Positions 14,713 through 24,498 of a DNA stretch of 64,000 nt are shown here, in pieces. The notes beneath the pieces were generated by a model. The model was not told the origin of the DNA. It ran no database searches and saw nothing but the letters and a program-made list of their open reading frames with translations. The stretch comes from Anaerobutyricum hallii. Its GTDB lineage: Bacteria > Bacillota > Clostridia > Lachnospirales > Lachnospiraceae. The stretch lies in the NCBI RefSeq assembly GCF_900209925.1, contig NZ_LT907978.1, forward strand, positions 2,513,001 to 2,577,000, read 5' to 3'. Each line of letters begins with the position of its first letter. Position 1 is the first letter of the stretch. The translations under genes and the position numbers were made by a program.

Positions 14713-17124
14713 TTATTTAATAACCAGGTTTACGATTCTTCCCGGTACATAGATCTCTTTGCGGATTGTTCCATTGACTTTATCCCCAAGTGCTTCTTTT
14801 GCTTTTGCGAGGATTTCGTCTTTATCTCCATCCGGATTAATGGCGATTGTGCATTTGGTCTTTCCGTTAATCTGTACTGGAATTTCGATTTCATCGTCTT
14901 TCATAGCTTCCTCATCGTATTCTGGCCATGTTGCGTGGAATACAGAATCGGTATGTCCAAACTGTTCCCAGAGTTCTTCGGAAACGTGTGGAGCAAATGG
15001 TGCTAATAAGATAATGTATGTTTCTAATGTTTCTTTATCTACACCGCCTTTTTTCGACAGTTCCATCAGTTTATTGTTGTATTCCATAAATCCACTGATT
15101 ACTGTATTTAAGCTGAAAGTATTCAGACGGTTTGTGATATCATGAACAAGTTTATGACGTACTTTGATTAATTCTGGTGTTGCTTTTACATCTTTATCTT
15201 TGTTATCAAGAGCAAGTTTCCAGAAACGTTTGAGGAAACGGTTTACACCTTCGATTCCCTTGTCATCCCATTCGGAGTCAAGTTCTGGTGGTCCTACGAA
15301 GAGTTCGTAAATTCTTAAGGAGTCACATCCGTAATCTCTTACAAGATCATCTGGAGATACGACATTTCCTTTGGATTTGCTCATCTTGATACCGTTTTTA
15401 CCAGTGATCATTCCCTGGTTGAAGAGCTTCTTGAATGGCTCATCAAAGTCGATTACTCCGATATCATTAAGGAACTTTGTATAGAATCTGGAGTATAACA
15501 GATGTAATACGGCATGTTCTACACCACCAATATACATATCGACCGGAAGGTACTTATCTGCTTTCTCTCTGTTTACTAATTCTTCATTATTCTTGCTGTC
15601 AATATAACGTAAGAAATACCAGGAAGATCCTGCCCACTGAGGCATGGTGTTTGTTTCCCTCTTTGCCGGAGCGCCACAGCATGGACATGTTGTATTTACC
15701 CATTCTGTAATGTCAGCAAGCGGGGATTCTCCTGTTCCGGTTGGTTGGTATTTTTCTACTTCTGGTAAAAGTAATGGAAGGTCTTCTTCTGGAACTGGTA
15801 CTGCACCACACTTTGGACAGTGTACGATTGGAATTGGCTCACCCCAGTAACGCTGACGGCTGAATACCCAGTCACGAAGCTTGTAGTTTACTGTTTTCTT
15901 TCCGATTCCCATCTTCTCGATCATAAGAGGAGCTTCTTTTTTAAGTACAGAGGATTCCATTCCGTTCCACTCGCCGGAATTGATCATTGTTCCTGCTGCT
16001 TCGGTATAAGCTTCTGTCATATTTTCGATTTCTTTTCCGTCTTTGGCAATTACCTGAATAATCGGAATATTGAACTTTGTAGCGAACTCAAAGTCACGAT
16101 CATCATGGGCAGGTACGCACATGATTGCTCCGGTACCATAATCAGCAAGTACATAATCGGATAACCAGATTGGTACTTTTGCTCCATTTAATGGGTTGAT
16201 TGCATAAGAGCCTGTAAATACTCCTGTTTTTTCTTTATCCTGAAGACGGTCTACATTCGACTTCATAGAAGCGTTAAAGATGTATTTCTCTACGTCTTCT
16301 CTTGTTTCATCTGTAGCAAGTTCTTTAGCCATAGCATGTTCTGGCGCTAATACCATAAATGTTGCTCCATGAAGAGTATCTGGTCTTGTTGTGTATACGG
16401 TAATCTTTTCATCTTTTCCTTCTACAGGGAAATCTACTTCTGCACCGTAACTCTTACCGATCCATTCTGTCTGCATCTTTTTAACTTTTTCCGGCCAGTC
16501 AAGCTTATCAAGATCATTTAAAAGACGGTCTGCATACTTTGTAATACGAAGCATCCACTGTTTTAAGTTCTTCTTTGTTACTGGAGAACCACAACGCTCA
16601 CAGCATCCGTCTACTACTTCTTCATTCGCAAGACCTGTCTTACAGGAAGGACACCAGTTAATTGGCATCTCTTTTTCATAAGCAAGACCTGCTTTGAACA
16701 TTTTTACGAAAATCCACTGTGTCCATTTATAAAAGTTTGGGTCTGTTGTATTTACTTCCATATCCCAGTCATAAATTGCAGCGATTTCATTGATCTGTCT
16801 TTTGATATTCTTAATGTTGGATGCTGTTGTAATCTTAGGGTGTGTTCCCATCTTGATCGCATAGTTCTCTGCTGGAAGACCAAATGCATCCCATCCCATT
16901 GGATGAATCAGATAATATCCCTGAAGCATTTTGTAACGGCTCCATACATCACTGATTACATATCCTCTCCAATGTCCTACATGAAGTCCACTTCCTGATG
17001 GATATGGGAACATATCAAGACAATAGTATTTCGGTTTCTTTCCATCATTTACGTTAATCGGGTTTTCTTCCCATTTCTGGCGCCATTTCTGCTCAACGGC
17101 TCTATGGTTATAAGGTTCTGCCAT
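14713..17124 (-). CDS. leuS: Leucyl-tRNA synthetase
   Basis: This 803-residue class I aminoacyl-tRNA synthetase charges tRNA-Leu. The HIGH-type motif is in PYPSGSGLHVGHWRGY (about residues 42-57), the KMSKS loop in GIKMSKSKGNV (about 570-580), with zinc-ribbon cysteines (CPSC...CERC) and the editing domain with TTRPDTLHGATF between them. Start at ATG 17124 (MAEPYNHR) is preferred because GGAGGAAAAA precedes it; the longer frame adds 15 residues that do not fit the family. No T-box leader is visible in the short upstream gap. The 3' end is bordered by repeat R. Confidence 0.95.
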   Translation of the reverse strand: MAEPYNHRAVEQKWRQKWEENPINVNDGKKPKYYCLDMFPYPSGSGLHVGHWRGYVISDVWSRYKMLQGYYLIHPMGWDAFGLPAENYAIKMGTHPKITTASNIKNIKRQINEIAAIYDWDMEVNTTDPNFYKWTQWIFVKMFKAGLAYEKEMPINWCPSCKTGLANEEVVDGCCERCGSPVTKKNLKQWMLRITKYADRLLNDLDKLDWPEKVKKMQTEWIGKSYGAEVDFPVEGKDEKITVYTTRPDTLHGATFMVLAPEHAMAKELATDETREDVEKYIFNASMKSNVDRLQDKEKTGVFTGSYAINPLNGAKVPIWLSDYVLADYGTGAIMCVPAHDDRDFEFATKFNIPIIQVIAKDGKEIENMTEAYTEAAGTMINSGEWNGMESSVLKKEAPLMIEKMGIGKKTVNYKLRDWVFSRQRYWGEPIPIVHCPKCGAVPVPEEDLPLLLPEVEKYQPTGTGESPLADITEWVNTTCPCCGAPAKRETNTMPQWAGSSWYFLRYIDSKNNEELVNREKADKYLPVDMYIGGVEHAVLHLLYSRFYTKFLNDIGVIDFDEPFKKLFNQGMITGKNGIKMSKSKGNVVSPDDLVRDYGCDSLRIYELFVGPPELDSEWDDKGIEGVNRFLKRFWKLALDNKDKDVKATPELIKVRHKLVHDITNRLNTFSLNTVISGFMEYNNKLMELSKKGGVDKETLETYIILLAPFAPHVSEELWEQFGHTDSVFHATWPEYDEEAMKDDEIEIPVQINGKTKCTIAINPDGDKDEILAKAKEALGDKVNGTIRKEIYVPGRIVNLVIK

Positions 17125-17218
17125 AGGTTTTTCCTCCTGCATCATAAAATATAATATAATTATATCCAATTCCTTTTGTTCTTATCTTAATCTTAACAAA
17201 AGGGTGGATGATAGTTAG

Positions 17219-18112
17219 CTACTTCTGTGTTTTTATCTGCGTACTGTCCTTTTCCGGTATTTTCACTTCTGTTGTTGTATTCACTGGCTTTTTGCCAACT
17301 TTAAACTTAAAAGTCTTCGTTACGCTTACGGCTGTATATGGGTCTGTAATCGTACAGCTCACTTTATATGTCCCAGCCTTCTTTGTATTTACACTTCCTC
17401 TTACACTTAATGTTTCAAGTAAAGCGGAGGCGGATGCATACGGCGAACTTACATTTAATACATCTTTTATCTCAAATGTACTTCCGTAATCAATCGTTCT
17501 TTTTCCTTTTTTCTTTAATGTCAACTTCGGACGATATGGATTGCGTGTATCCGGATCGGTTGGATCCCACCATGCTTTACGCTTTGTTGATACCTTTACT
17601 TTAGGGCGTGCCGGTTTCTTTAAGGTACGGCTCTCGCCTATAACAACCTTTGTTCCAATCCTGCAATTATCATATATCCACTTTGCATCAGTAACAGCCA
17701 GGCGGATACATCCTGCCGATGCCTGCACCCCTAACTTATTATATTCCTTCGTGGATACCTTACTCTTATTCACACTATAATACGGTACAGAATGGAATAA
17801 ATAAGGACCATGTATTCTTGTACTGTACTGTCCATATACACCATGTATCAATGCACGCCACTTATACTTTGCTGTTGTGTTATATGTACCGCTTATCGTT
17901 CTGTAATTCTTTCCTGTAGAACAATACATTGCTTTTACAAGCTTACCAGTTCTTGAATCTGTTACATTCACGAGATTTGTCTTTCGATTTACATAAATAG
18001 TATATTTACTTGCAGCCTGCGCATCAATCGTATTAAATCGAAAGCATGCAAATGCAAACATAAGCATCGCTGTCAGTAAAAGTATTCCTTTTTTCTTGTT
18101 TCTTTGCTTCAT
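17219..18112 (-). CDS. Secreted L,D-transpeptidase (YkuD domain)
   Basis: This 297-residue exported protein has an N-terminal signal peptide (residues 1-33, cleavage near AQAASK). A YkuD catalytic domain follows (about 35-165) with HGPYLFHS and the active-site motif SAGCIRL, giving the His and Cys needed to form 3-3 peptidoglycan cross-links. The C-terminal part has a Pro/Lys-rich linker and an Ig-like (DUF5011-type) domain (about 205-280). It probably acts in the cell wall. It is the only gene of its unit, running toward leuS; a hairpin at about 17175-17203 separates them. Confidence 0.88.
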   Translation of the reverse strand: MKQRNKKKGILLLTAMLMFAFACFRFNTIDAQAASKYTIYVNRKTNLVNVTDSRTGKLVKAMYCSTGKNYRTISGTYNTTAKYKWRALIHGVYGQYSTRIHGPYLFHSVPYYSVNKSKVSTKEYNKLGVQASAGCIRLAVTDAKWIYDNCRIGTKVVIGESRTLKKPARPKVKVSTKRKAWWDPTDPDTRNPYRPKLTLKKKGKRTIDYGSTFEIKDVLNVSSPYASASALLETLSVRGSVNTKKAGTYKVSCTITDPYTAVSVTKTFKFKVGKKPVNTTTEVKIPEKDSTQIKTQK

Positions 18113-18227
18113 CTCTTCTCCTTCCTCTCATTATGAAATCTTTCTATTCAGGTAATTACGCAAAACTCCATTTTTATTATATAATCTTTCTGGTTTTTGT
18201 AAAGAAGAAGTTTGTAAATTTGTAAAT

Positions 18228-18256
18228 TTGCCCTGTACGTTCTTCTATGTTATAAT
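18228..18256 (+). promoter_or_regulatory. Sigma-A promoter for the VOC and PBP genes
   Basis: TTGCCC (18228-18233), a 17-bp spacer and TATAAT (18251-18256) with TG extended -10. It is followed by AAAGGAGG and the start at 18303. Confidence 0.65.
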
Positions 18257-18302
18257 ACAAAACATAGCAAATATATGTTTTATATGTTAAAGGAGGCTCA
18301 CT

Positions 18303-18668
18303 ATGATTGAATTTAACCATTTTAATTTTAATGTTTTAGACCTTGAAAAAAGTATTGCTTTTTATAAGGAAGCAATCGGTCTTTCCGTTGTCCGCGAAAA
18401 AGATTCCAGTGATGGCAGTTTCAAAATCGTCTATCTCGGTGACGGCCGAACAGGCTTCAACCTGGAACTTACATGGATGAGAGACAGAAAGGAACCTTAT
18501 AACCTTGGCGATGAAGAATTCCATCTCGCATTTAAAACAGATGACTATGATGCATTCCACAAGAAGCATGAAGAGATGGGCTGTATCTGCTACGAAAACC
18601 CTTCTATGGGAATTTACTTTATTAATGACCCTGACGGATACTGGATTGAAATTGTTCCTGTAAGATAG
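18303..18668 (+). CDS. VOC-superfamily (glyoxalase I-like) protein
   Basis: This 121-residue single-domain vicinal-oxygen-chelate protein has metal ligands recognisable as His in FNHFNFNV, Glu in NLELTW, His in FHLAF and Glu in WIEIV. It fits lactoylglutathione lyase-like proteins; in anaerobes lacking glutathione the real substrate is uncertain. It is preceded by AAAGGAGG and followed after 28 nt by the class A PBP gene, probably one operon. Confidence 0.85.
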   Translation: MIEFNHFNFNVLDLEKSIAFYKEAIGLSVVREKDSSDGSFKIVYLGDGRTGFNLELTWMRDRKEPYNLGDEEFHLAFKTDDYDAFHKKHEEMGCICYENPSMGIYFINDPDGYWIEIVPVR

Positions 18669-18696
18669 GAGTTTCATCCGATAATAGGATATACTT

Positions 18697-21381
18697 ATGA
18701 ATTATAATGAACCATCTATAAAAAAGAAAAGAGAAGAAGTATTCTCCAAAAAGAAGCGAAAGCAGACTACTGCTTCTGCAATTGTTTTTCGAATTGTTTT
18801 GATTTTGATCTGCGCTGTAATCGTCAGTGGAGCCGGCTTACTATACGGCTCCTTTCGAGGAATCATTGCCAGTGCACCAAAAGACTTTTCTCTTGCACCG
18901 AAGTATTCTGCTACCATCGTTTACGATGATGATAATAAGCAAGTGCAGCAGCTTTCTGATTATTCTTCTAACAGAATTCCTGTTGCCTATGAACAGATTC
19001 CCGATAATTTAAAGAATGCATTTATCTCTATTGAAGATGAACGTTTTTACGAGCATGATGGCATTGATTTCAAGGGAATCCTTCGTGCTTTGTGGACAGA
19101 TATCCAAAACGGATCTACTTCACAGGGTGCCAGTACTCTTACCCAGCAGCTCATTAAGAATAATGTATTTGAAGCTGGCGGAGAGACTAATATTATCGCA
19201 AAAGTGAAGAGAAAGATTCAGGAACAATATCTTGCTATAATCGCTGAAAAAAAGTACAACAAAGAAGACATTCTGACCAATTACCTGAACACAATTAATC
19301 TTGGTAAGGGAAATCTTGGAGTGGAAGCCGCTTCAAAGTATTATTTTGGCAAGTCTGTAAATGAACTTACGTTGTCAGAATGTGCTGTATTAGCTGGCAT
19401 CACAAAGAATCCGACTTTCTTAAACCCTGTTGATTATCCGGAAGATAATGATGCCAGACGTAAACTGATCCTGAAAAAAATGTACCAGTTAAACTACATT
19501 TCAGATAAGGAGTATCAATCTGCTCTTGAAGATAAAGTATATGCAAGAATTGCGAATAAAACAGCAAAGGGACGAAAGAATTCTGTATATTCCTATTTTA
19601 CAGATGCTGTAATCACTAAAGTAGTTTCTGATTTACAGGAACAAAAAGGATATACACAGTCTCAGGCTTATCAGCTTGTTTATCGTGGAGGACTTCGCAT
19701 TTATTCCACACAAAATACCAAGCTGCAAAAGATTGCTGATTCTGTAATTAACAATCCTGATAATTATCCGGTAGACACAAAGTTTTCCCTGGAGTATAAA
19801 CTTCAAGTTACACATGAAGACGGCACTACGAGTACTTATACAGAATCCAATGTGGCTGCCTATTTCCGTAAGAAGAAAAAGGACCCAGGTTATAAAACAA
19901 TTTATAATTCCAAAAAAGAAATGAAGGCTGCCGTAAAGGCATTTAGAAAGTCTGTCATAAAAAAAGGAGATACAAAGAAGTCGCAATCCATACACTATTC
20001 TATGGAACCGCAGCTTTCTTATTCTTTAATCGACCAGAAAACCGGTCAGGTAAAAGTTCTCGTAGGGGGACGTGGTCAGAAACAAGATGATCTTGCCTTA
20101 AACAGGGCAACTTCTGTAAAGCGCCAGCCAGGATCTACTTTTAAGATTTTATCGACGTATGCCCCTGGTATTGATACCGGAAGTATGACACTTGCAACCG
20201 TATTTGATGATGCACCTTACCACTATGAAAATGGTCAGAAAGTTACGAACTATGTACCTACCAGCTACAAGGGACTCACGACACTTCGTGATGCCATTAT
20301 CGATTCTAATAACATTGTAGCTGTAAAAGCAATCACATCTCTTACCCCACAGGTTGGATTCGACTTTCTCCAAAAGCTTGGATTTACAACGTTAGTAAAT
20401 AATCGTGTAAATACAAATGGTGCTTATGAAAGTGATGTGAACCAGTCACTCTCTCTTGGAGGAATCACCGATGGCGTAACGAATGTTGAACTGACTGCTG
20501 CCTATGCTGCAATTGCTAATCAGGGAACTTATAACAAACCTGTTCTTTACACTACAGTAAAAGACAGTAATGGTAATGTTCTCCTCAGCAATAAAACTTC
20601 TTCCCGAAAGGTAATGAAAAAGTCTACTGCATGGCTTCTTACAAATGCCATGGAAGATGTTATAAAGAAGGGAACCGGAAAAGAAGCTCAGCTCGATTCT
20701 GATATGGCAGCCGCCGGAAAGACCGGTACTACATCTAATAACTACGATTACTGGTTTTGCGGATATACCCCTTACTACACAGCTTCTGTGTGGACCGGGT
20801 ACGACTACAATACTTCGTTTGATAACGATAAAGATTATCACAAAGTAATCTGGAAAAAGATTATGGACCGTATCATCAAAGAAACGAAACAGTCTGTAAA
20901 AAGCTTTCCTGCATGCAAAAGCATTAAAAAGGCTTCTATCTGTATGAAATCAGGTAAAAAGCCTCTTCCTGATATATGTGCAAAGGATCCTCAAAAGTCC
21001 ATGGTTCGTACAGAATACTTTGCACCCGGCACTGTACCAAAAGACAGTTGTGATGCACATATTGCTGTCACCTTCTGTTCTAAATCTCATTTAGTTGCAC
21101 AGAAGTTCTGTCCTGAAAAGTTCCGATATACTAAGATTTTCCGCGTAAGGCCAAAACATTCTACCGGTAAAACAGAGGATGAACCTTACTTCCTGAATAT
21201 TGATATTAACAAGAAGAAATGTAATATCCACACCAATGAATGGTATTTAAAGAAGCAGGAAAAGAAAAAGAAAAAACAGGAAGATAAACTAAAAAAACAG
21301 CAGGAACAGCAGAACGGCAATAATACTATCACCACTCCAGATGATATAAGCAATCAGATTAAAAAAATACTTAATCAATAA
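18697..21381 (+). CDS. Class A penicillin-binding protein (glycosyltransferase/transpeptidase)
   Basis: This 894-residue bifunctional peptidoglycan synthase has a basic cytoplasmic N-terminus and one membrane helix (about residues 28-50). A GT51 glycosyltransferase domain carries the catalytic Glu in IEDERFYEHDGID (near residue 113). The transpeptidase has SxxK in RQPGSTFK (Ser near 479), SxN in DSNNI (near 536) and KTG in AGKTGTT (near 674). The tail after about 730 has several Cys (PACKS, SICMK, DICAK, SHLVAQKFCPEKF) and ends in a Lys/Gln-rich coil. PBP1a-type role in wall elongation or sporulation is inferred. Ends before a strong terminator. Confidence 0.93.
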   Translation: MNYNEPSIKKKREEVFSKKKRKQTTASAIVFRIVLILICAVIVSGAGLLYGSFRGIIASAPKDFSLAPKYSATIVYDDDNKQVQQLSDYSSNRIPVAYEQIPDNLKNAFISIEDERFYEHDGIDFKGILRALWTDIQNGSTSQGASTLTQQLIKNNVFEAGGETNIIAKVKRKIQEQYLAIIAEKKYNKEDILTNYLNTINLGKGNLGVEAASKYYFGKSVNELTLSECAVLAGITKNPTFLNPVDYPEDNDARRKLILKKMYQLNYISDKEYQSALEDKVYARIANKTAKGRKNSVYSYFTDAVITKVVSDLQEQKGYTQSQAYQLVYRGGLRIYSTQNTKLQKIADSVINNPDNYPVDTKFSLEYKLQVTHEDGTTSTYTESNVAAYFRKKKKDPGYKTIYNSKKEMKAAVKAFRKSVIKKGDTKKSQSIHYSMEPQLSYSLIDQKTGQVKVLVGGRGQKQDDLALNRATSVKRQPGSTFKILSTYAPGIDTGSMTLATVFDDAPYHYENGQKVTNYVPTSYKGLTTLRDAIIDSNNIVAVKAITSLTPQVGFDFLQKLGFTTLVNNRVNTNGAYESDVNQSLSLGGITDGVTNVELTAAYAAIANQGTYNKPVLYTTVKDSNGNVLLSNKTSSRKVMKKSTAWLLTNAMEDVIKKGTGKEAQLDSDMAAAGKTGTTSNNYDYWFCGYTPYYTASVWTGYDYNTSFDNDKDYHKVIWKKIMDRIIKETKQSVKSFPACKSIKKASICMKSGKKPLPDICAKDPQKSMVRTEYFAPGTVPKDSCDAHIAVTFCSKSHLVAQKFCPEKFRYTKIFRVRPKHSTGKTEDEPYFLNIDINKKKCNIHTNEWYLKKQEKKKKKQEDKLKKQQEQQNGNNTITTPDDISNQIKKILNQ

Positions 21382-21440
21382 TTTCACAACACTCAAGAAC
21401 ACCTTGGTATTTTTGCTGTAAGATGCGTGTCAAACAACGC

Positions 21441-21490
21441 AAAAAAATATCCTATCCGGTATTTTTATTATCCGGATAGGATATTTTTTT
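21441..21490 (+). terminator. Intrinsic terminator after the class A PBP gene
   Basis: AATATCCTATCCGG pairs with CCGGATAGGATATT (14 bp), followed by TTTTTTATT. Confidence 0.85.
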
Positions 21491-21698
21491 ATTCTTTCAA
21501 CATTTTTATTTTCATTTTTTCCAACAAAATATCTCTTTTTTTACTACTCGCTTTTCCACTTAAAAAGTTAAACTTGAATTAGTTTTGAAAATCCTTTTTT
21601 TGGTTTGTTTCGTATTGGTATTCTTTTCCTGTAAACAATATAATTATATTATGTATTTCGTATGATGATACATTGACACAGGAAAACCAATTAACCAA

Positions 21699-21755
21699 AT
21701 GTACTCTCGGAATCTTTTTGTGCTTGATTTTGTGAGAAAAACTCCGAGAGTACAT
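21699..21755 (-). repeat. Short palindromic element, family P, copy 2
   Basis: This 57-bp unit has perfect 12-bp terminal inverted repeats (TGTACTCTCGGA). It is the inverted counterpart of 9475-9530. It ends 10 nt before the ribosome binding site of the glycyl radical enzyme. An ATG at 21699 lies inside the repeat and is not the gene's start. Confidence 0.75.
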
Positions 21756-21779
21756 CCAAATTTAAAGGAGGATGAATTT

Positions 21780-24314
21780 ATGTTAGCAAAAGGTTTTTCA
21801 AAACCAACTGATCGAGTTGAACGTCTTAGAAGTATGATTGTTAATGCTGTTCCATGTATCGAAGCAGAACGAGCTGTACTGATTACAGAGTCTTACAAGG
21901 CAACGGAAGGTCTTCCAATGATCATGCGCCGCGCAAAAGCATTGGAAAATATTTTAAATAATTTAACTGTTACCATTCGAGATGACGAACTTGTTGTTGG
22001 TACTCTTACAAAAGCGGTTCGTTCCTGCCAGCTTTTCCCTGAAAACTCTTACAAATGGGTTATGGATGAATTCGATACAATCGAAACCAGAATGGCTGAT
22101 CCATTTAAAATTTCAGAAGAAGACAAGGCTACTTTAAGAGAAGTGCTTCCATACTGGGAAGATAAAACGATCAGCGACCTTGCTTCCAGCTACATGTCCG
22201 AAAAAACACAGGAATGTATTGCTAATGGTATCTTTACCGTAGGTAACTATTTCTTTGGTGGTGTTGGTCATATTATCATTGATTACGATAAAGCTATCCG
22301 TCGTGGTTATAAGGCAATTATCCAGGATGCTGTTGAAGCGCTGAAAAGCTTTGATTGTAACGACCCTGAATTCATTCAGAAAACACAGTTCTGTAAAGCT
22401 GTTATCACTGTATTATCTGCTGCTATCAACTTTGCAAAACGTTATTCTGATAAAGCCAAAGAAATGGCTGCTGTTGAAACAAATCCAACAAGAAAAGCAG
22501 AATTACTTCAGATTGCTGCTAACTGTGAAAATGTTCCTGCAAATGGCGCTACAAACTTCTATGAAGCATGTCAGTCCTTTATTATCACACAGATGATCCT
22601 TCAGGTAGAATCCAGTGGACATTCTGAATCTCCGGGACGTTTTGACCAGTATATGTACCCATATCTTGAAAAAGATCTCGCAAATGGTTCTATTACTAAA
22701 GATTTTGCTCAGGAACTGTTAGACTGTGTATTCGTAAAATTAAATGATCTTAATAAAGTACGTGACCAGATTTCCGCACAGGCATTTGCCGGATTCCAGG
22801 TATTTCAGAATATCGGTGCCGGTGGACAAACTGAAGATGGTATGGATGCAACAAATGAATTATCTTACATGATGATGGAAACAGTTGCCCACCTTCGTCT
22901 TAGCGCACCATCTTTCTCAATTCGTGTATGGCAGGGAACTCCGGATGAATTCCTTTATCGTGCATGCGAACTTGCCAGACTTGGCTATGGACTTCCAGCT
23001 ATGTATAATGATGAAGTTATTATTCCGGCACTTACAAACCGCGGAATCTCCCTTCATGATGCACGTGGTTACGGTCTGATCGGCTGTGTAGAACCTTCTG
23101 TTCCTGGAAAAGAACAGGGCTGGCATGATGCAGCTTTCGTAAATGTTGCTAAGATTCTTGAGATTACTATTCATAATGGTAAAGTTGGCGATCTTCAGAT
23201 TGGACCTAAGACAGGTGAAGTTGATACATTTAAGACTTTAGAAGACTTCATGGAAGCCTTCCAGAAACAGATTGAATATTTTGTATACTACGTAGCTGAA
23301 GCTGATAACTGTGTAGACTATGCACATATGGAACGTGGCGAACTTCCATTCCTTTCAAGCTTTGTTGCAGATTGTATCTCTGATGCAAAAGGTATTTGTG
23401 CCGGTGGTGCAAAATACAACTTTACCGGTCCTCAGGCATTTGGTGTTGCTGATAGTGGAGACTCTGTATACGCAATTAAAAAGCATATCTTTGACAATAA
23501 AGACATCACGTTTGCTGAGTTAAAAGAAGCTATGGATGCTAACTTCGGTTATCCTGTAGATAGTGATACTGCTCCTTGCTCTGCATCCGCTGAAACAGAT
23601 ATCGAAAAAGACTTATATGACCAGATTTGTAAGATTCTTGGTAAAGAAGGTATCAGTTTTAGTAAGCAGTCTACTGCTGCCGCTGCTCCTGCTATATGCA
23701 GCAACAATGAAAAATACGAACGTATTCGTGCTATGATGGATGCAACAGAATGTTTTGGTAATGATATTGACGAAGTTGATATGATTGCAAGACGTTGTGC
23801 ACAAATTTACTGCTATGAAGTTGAAAAATACAGAAATCCTCGTGGCGGTCAGTTCCAGGCTGGTATCTATCCTGTATCTGCTAATGTATTATTTGGTAAA
23901 GATGTCGGTGCACTTCCTGATGGACGTCTTGCTAAAAAGCCTCTGGCCGATGGTTGTTCCCCAAGAGCCGGTAAAGACGTAAAGGGACCTACTGCTGCCG
24001 CTGCTTCTGTTGCAAAACTTGACCACGAAGTTGCTTCTAACGGTACTCTTTATAACCAGAAATTCCTTCCTTCCGCAGTTGCCGGAGACCAGGGATTAAT
24101 GAACTTTGCTGCTGTTATTCGAAGCTACTTTGATAAGAAGGGAATGCACGTTCAGTTCAACGTTGTAGACAAAGAAACTCTTCTTGACGCACAGGCACAT
24201 CCAGAAAACTATAAAGATTTAGTTGTACGTGTTGCCGGCTACAGCGCAATGTTTACTGAGCTTGCAAAAGAAGTTCAGGATGACATTATCAACAGAACAG
24301 AACAGCATTTCTAA
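21780..24314 (+). CDS. Glycyl radical enzyme, B12-independent diol (glycerol/propanediol) dehydratase type
   Basis: This 844-residue glycyl radical enzyme strongly resembles Clostridium butyricum DhaB1 and Roseburia propanediol dehydratase along its length. Active-site Cys436 sits in GCVEPSVPGKEQGWHD, with the following Glu and Asp conserved. The substrate-binding His in GGVGHI and His-Ser in SSGHSESPGRFDQY are kept. The radical Gly, near residue 820, is in RVAGYSA. These point to dehydration of a 1,2-diol to an aldehyde. An insertion of about 55 residues (about 600-655, TAPCSASAET...) makes it longer than DhaB1. Start at 21780: AAAGGAGG lies upstream; the longer frame begins inside repeat P. 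No radical-SAM activase is next to it. Choline lyase is a less likely alternative. Confidence 0.85.
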   Translation: MLAKGFSKPTDRVERLRSMIVNAVPCIEAERAVLITESYKATEGLPMIMRRAKALENILNNLTVTIRDDELVVGTLTKAVRSCQLFPENSYKWVMDEFDTIETRMADPFKISEEDKATLREVLPYWEDKTISDLASSYMSEKTQECIANGIFTVGNYFFGGVGHIIIDYDKAIRRGYKAIIQDAVEALKSFDCNDPEFIQKTQFCKAVITVLSAAINFAKRYSDKAKEMAAVETNPTRKAELLQIAANCENVPANGATNFYEACQSFIITQMILQVESSGHSESPGRFDQYMYPYLEKDLANGSITKDFAQELLDCVFVKLNDLNKVRDQISAQAFAGFQVFQNIGAGGQTEDGMDATNELSYMMMETVAHLRLSAPSFSIRVWQGTPDEFLYRACELARLGYGLPAMYNDEVIIPALTNRGISLHDARGYGLIGCVEPSVPGKEQGWHDAAFVNVAKILEITIHNGKVGDLQIGPKTGEVDTFKTLEDFMEAFQKQIEYFVYYVAEADNCVDYAHMERGELPFLSSFVADCISDAKGICAGGAKYNFTGPQAFGVADSGDSVYAIKKHIFDNKDITFAELKEAMDANFGYPVDSDTAPCSASAETDIEKDLYDQICKILGKEGISFSKQSTAAAAPAICSNNEKYERIRAMMDATECFGNDIDEVDMIARRCAQIYCYEVEKYRNPRGGQFQAGIYPVSANVLFGKDVGALPDGRLAKKPLADGCSPRAGKDVKGPTAAAASVAKLDHEVASNGTLYNQKFLPSAVAGDQGLMNFAAVIRSYFDKKGMHVQFNVVDKETLLDAQAHPENYKDLVVRVAGYSAMFTELAKEVQDDIINRTEQHF

Positions 24315-24420
24315 ATTTTAATCAACACGAACTGAGTAAACAAATATAAACATTTAATTTCAAAAATTATTTTAGAAACTTATTGATTTTTAATTTATAA
24401 TCCTTTTGCATCATAAATTT

Positions 24421-24475
24421 TCTGGGGCTGTCACAGGAGGTCTTATCCTATCCTCTTACTGTGACAACCCCTTTG
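24421..24475 (+). promoter_or_regulatory. Hairpin between the glycyl radical enzyme and kinase genes
   Basis: GGGGCTGTCACAG pairs with CTGTGACAACCCC around a 20-nt loop. No long T-run follows, so it may be an RNA-processing or partial termination site that lowers expression of the regulators. Confidence 0.45.
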
Positions 24476-24498
24476 AGTATTTTAGAAAGGAGATTGCA

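Noticed and set aside
14507-14752. Frame in family R, also seen at 62536
   Set aside because: The two readings diverge in protein but keep base pairing, so the constraint is on structure and not on a protein.
17125-17218. T-box leader for leuS (and for valS at 41615-41773)
   Set aside because: Both gaps are too short and lack a T-box-like sequence or specifier stem.
21699-21779. N-terminal extension of the glycyl radical enzyme (27 extra codons from ATG 21699)
   Set aside because: That ATG is inside the P repeat; the ATG at 21780 has AAAGGAGG at the right distance and the protein then starts like its homologues.
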